Below, one piece after another: positions 4,686 to 5,556 of a DNA stretch of 5,556 nucleotides. The notes below the pieces were generated by a model. That model worked only from the letters and a program-made list of their open reading frames with translations. It did not search any database and was not told the origin of the DNA. Each line of letters begins with the position of its first letter. The first letter of the stretch is position 1. Made by a program: the position numbers and the translations under genes. This stretch comes from CAZTVF01 sp964616985. GTDB lineage: Bacteria > Planctomycetota > Phycisphaerae > SM23-33. Location of the stretch: NCBI GenBank assembly GCA_964616985.1, contig CAZTVF010000197.1:1-5556 (forward strand). The letters are read 5' to 3'.

Positions 4686-5556
4686 CGGCCCCGACGCGTC
4701 TGACCTCCACCAGCCGATCCACCGCCGGCAAGTGCCTGCGGCTCTACTTCCACCGCTACGTGGTCGGTCTTGCCCGCGTTCGGTCGGCCACACCGCTTCG
4801 GTTCGGTTCGGCCATGCACAAGGGGCAGGAACTGAAGAACAAGGGCGCCGACGCGGAAGCCGCCATCGCGGGCGCCACCGCGGATTATGCGACCTGCCCC
4901 GAGTGGGCGGACCCGGTGGAGTGGGCGGTGGAGTGCGAGACAGTCAAGGCGCTGCTGGCCGGTCACTTCTGGCGATACTCCCAGGACAACGTCCCATTCC
5001 TGGCCGTCGAACAGTCCTTCGAAATCCCCCTGACCAACCCCGACACCGGCGCGACCAGCCGTAGCTTTACGCTGGCGGGCAAGATGGATGGCATCGTCGG
5101 TCTGCCGGACGGCCGCACGGCGGACATGGAGTACAAGAACGTCAGCGACGACATCGCACCCGGGGGGCCGTTCTGGCAGCGACTCCGGTTCGACGGCCAG
5201 ATCAGCATGTACGTTCTGGCCGCGCGGGCGTTGGGCCACGACGTGTCGACGGTGCTGTATGACGTAACCCGCAAGCCCACGATCCGTCTGCGCCAGAACG
5301 AAACACCTGAGCAGTTCGGCCAGCGCCTGCTGGACGACATCGGCGAACGCCCGGACTACTACTTCCAGCGCCGCGAGGTGCCCCGCCTGGATGACGAACT
5401 CGCCCAGTTCCAGGCGGAACTCTGGCAGCAGGCGCAGAACCTCCTGGAGATCCGCCGCCGCTCCGAGCGCCTTGCCGATCCCGCCCATGCCTACTTCCGC
5501 AGCGTCGGCCGCATGACGTGCGGATACTGCGAGTTCGCGGACATCTGTCTCAGCGG
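4682..5556 (+). CDS. PD-(D/E)XK nuclease, Cas4/AddB-like with Fe-S cysteines (C-terminus cut by window edge)
   Basis: The 291 codons visible match the RecB-family nuclease fold found in Cas4, AddB and Dna2. In order: C18 in GKCLRLYFHRYV, the usual position of the first cluster cysteine; H46 in RFGSAMHKG; D136 in GKMDGI; E150 and K152 in DMEYKNV, the (D/E)XK core; Q173 and Y177 in QISMY; and C280, C283 and C289 in a CX2CX5C arrangement. With C18 these would hold a 4Fe-4S cluster. It should cleave DNA ends or single strands with a divalent metal, probably in element replication or recombination. ATG 4682 is preferred because the conserved N-terminus follows at once, with GAGG just upstream although the spacing is short. 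It follows the ~95-aa gene without a gap. No cas genes or CRISPR repeats are present, so a CRISPR role is not supported. Confidence 0.92.
   Translation, partial: MTAPTRLTSTSRSTAGKCLRLYFHRYVVGLARVRSATPLRFGSAMHKGQELKNKGADAEAAIAGATADYATCPEWADPVEWAVECETVKALLAGHFWRYSQDNVPFLAVEQSFEIPLTNPDTGATSRSFTLAGKMDGIVGLPDGRTADMEYKNVSDDIAPGGPFWQRLRFDGQISMYVLAARALGHDVSTVLYDVTRKPTIRLRQNETPEQFGQRLLDDIGERPDYYFQRREVPRLDDELAQFQAELWQQAQNLLEIRRRSERLADPAHAYFRSVGRMTCGYCEFADICLS

Noticed and set aside
4652..5488. A 278-codon minus-strand open frame
   Set aside because: It is antisense to the nuclease, which shows every family motif in order on the plus strand.
4682..5556. Cas4 of a CRISPR system
   Set aside because: The fold and cysteines fit Cas4-like proteins, but no CRISPR repeats, Cas1 or Cas2 are present; the mobile-element context favours a recombination nuclease.

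Overview
The window looks like part of an integrated mobile element (prophage or integrative element) in a high-GC bacterium, most likely from the Planctomycetota. This taxonomic guess is inference. It rests on the style of the tyrosine integrase (a box II block reading FDVHCLRHTFATMLSK and the tail LTMNVYTH), its pairing with a small AlpA/HTH_17-type protein, and a short sigma-70-like protein. No rRNA, tRNA or housekeeping gene is visible to confirm it.

Layout. Positions 1-1402 (minus strand) hold a nearly complete tyrosine recombinase whose C-terminus runs off the left edge. Just upstream of it, on the same strand, is a 74-residue winged-HTH excisionase-like gene (1498-1722). A divergent regulatory gap follows (1723-2056). 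It has a perfect 15-bp palindrome, short direct repeats, a plausible plus-strand promoter, and a leader able to fold with its ribosome binding site inside a hairpin. The plus strand then carries five genes: an unknown 94-aa protein (2057-2341), an unknown 270-aa protein with a C-terminal HTH-like segment (2507-3319), a perfect rho-independent terminator (3366-3388), a 196-aa sigma-70-like protein (3660-4250), a ~95-aa unknown protein whose frame has no stop at its natural end (4399-~4685), and a Cas4/AddB-like PD-(D/E)XK nuclease with an Fe-S cysteine signature (4682 to the right edge).

How the parts may work together (inference). The minus-strand pair would control integration and excision. 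The plus-strand set would be the element's regulatory and DNA-processing arm: a DNA-binding protein, an element-encoded sigma-like factor, and a recombination-type nuclease.

The most unusual feature is the gaps between the plus-strand genes. Three of them (1966-2058, 2368-2440, 3341-3613) contain long nested inverted repeats that would fold as RNA, and a fourth (after the sigma-like gene) is a diverged 78-bp tandem duplication. The best RNA candidate is 3494-3613: a 63-nt compound hairpin closed by a separate 11-bp stem. It matches no RNA family I recognise.
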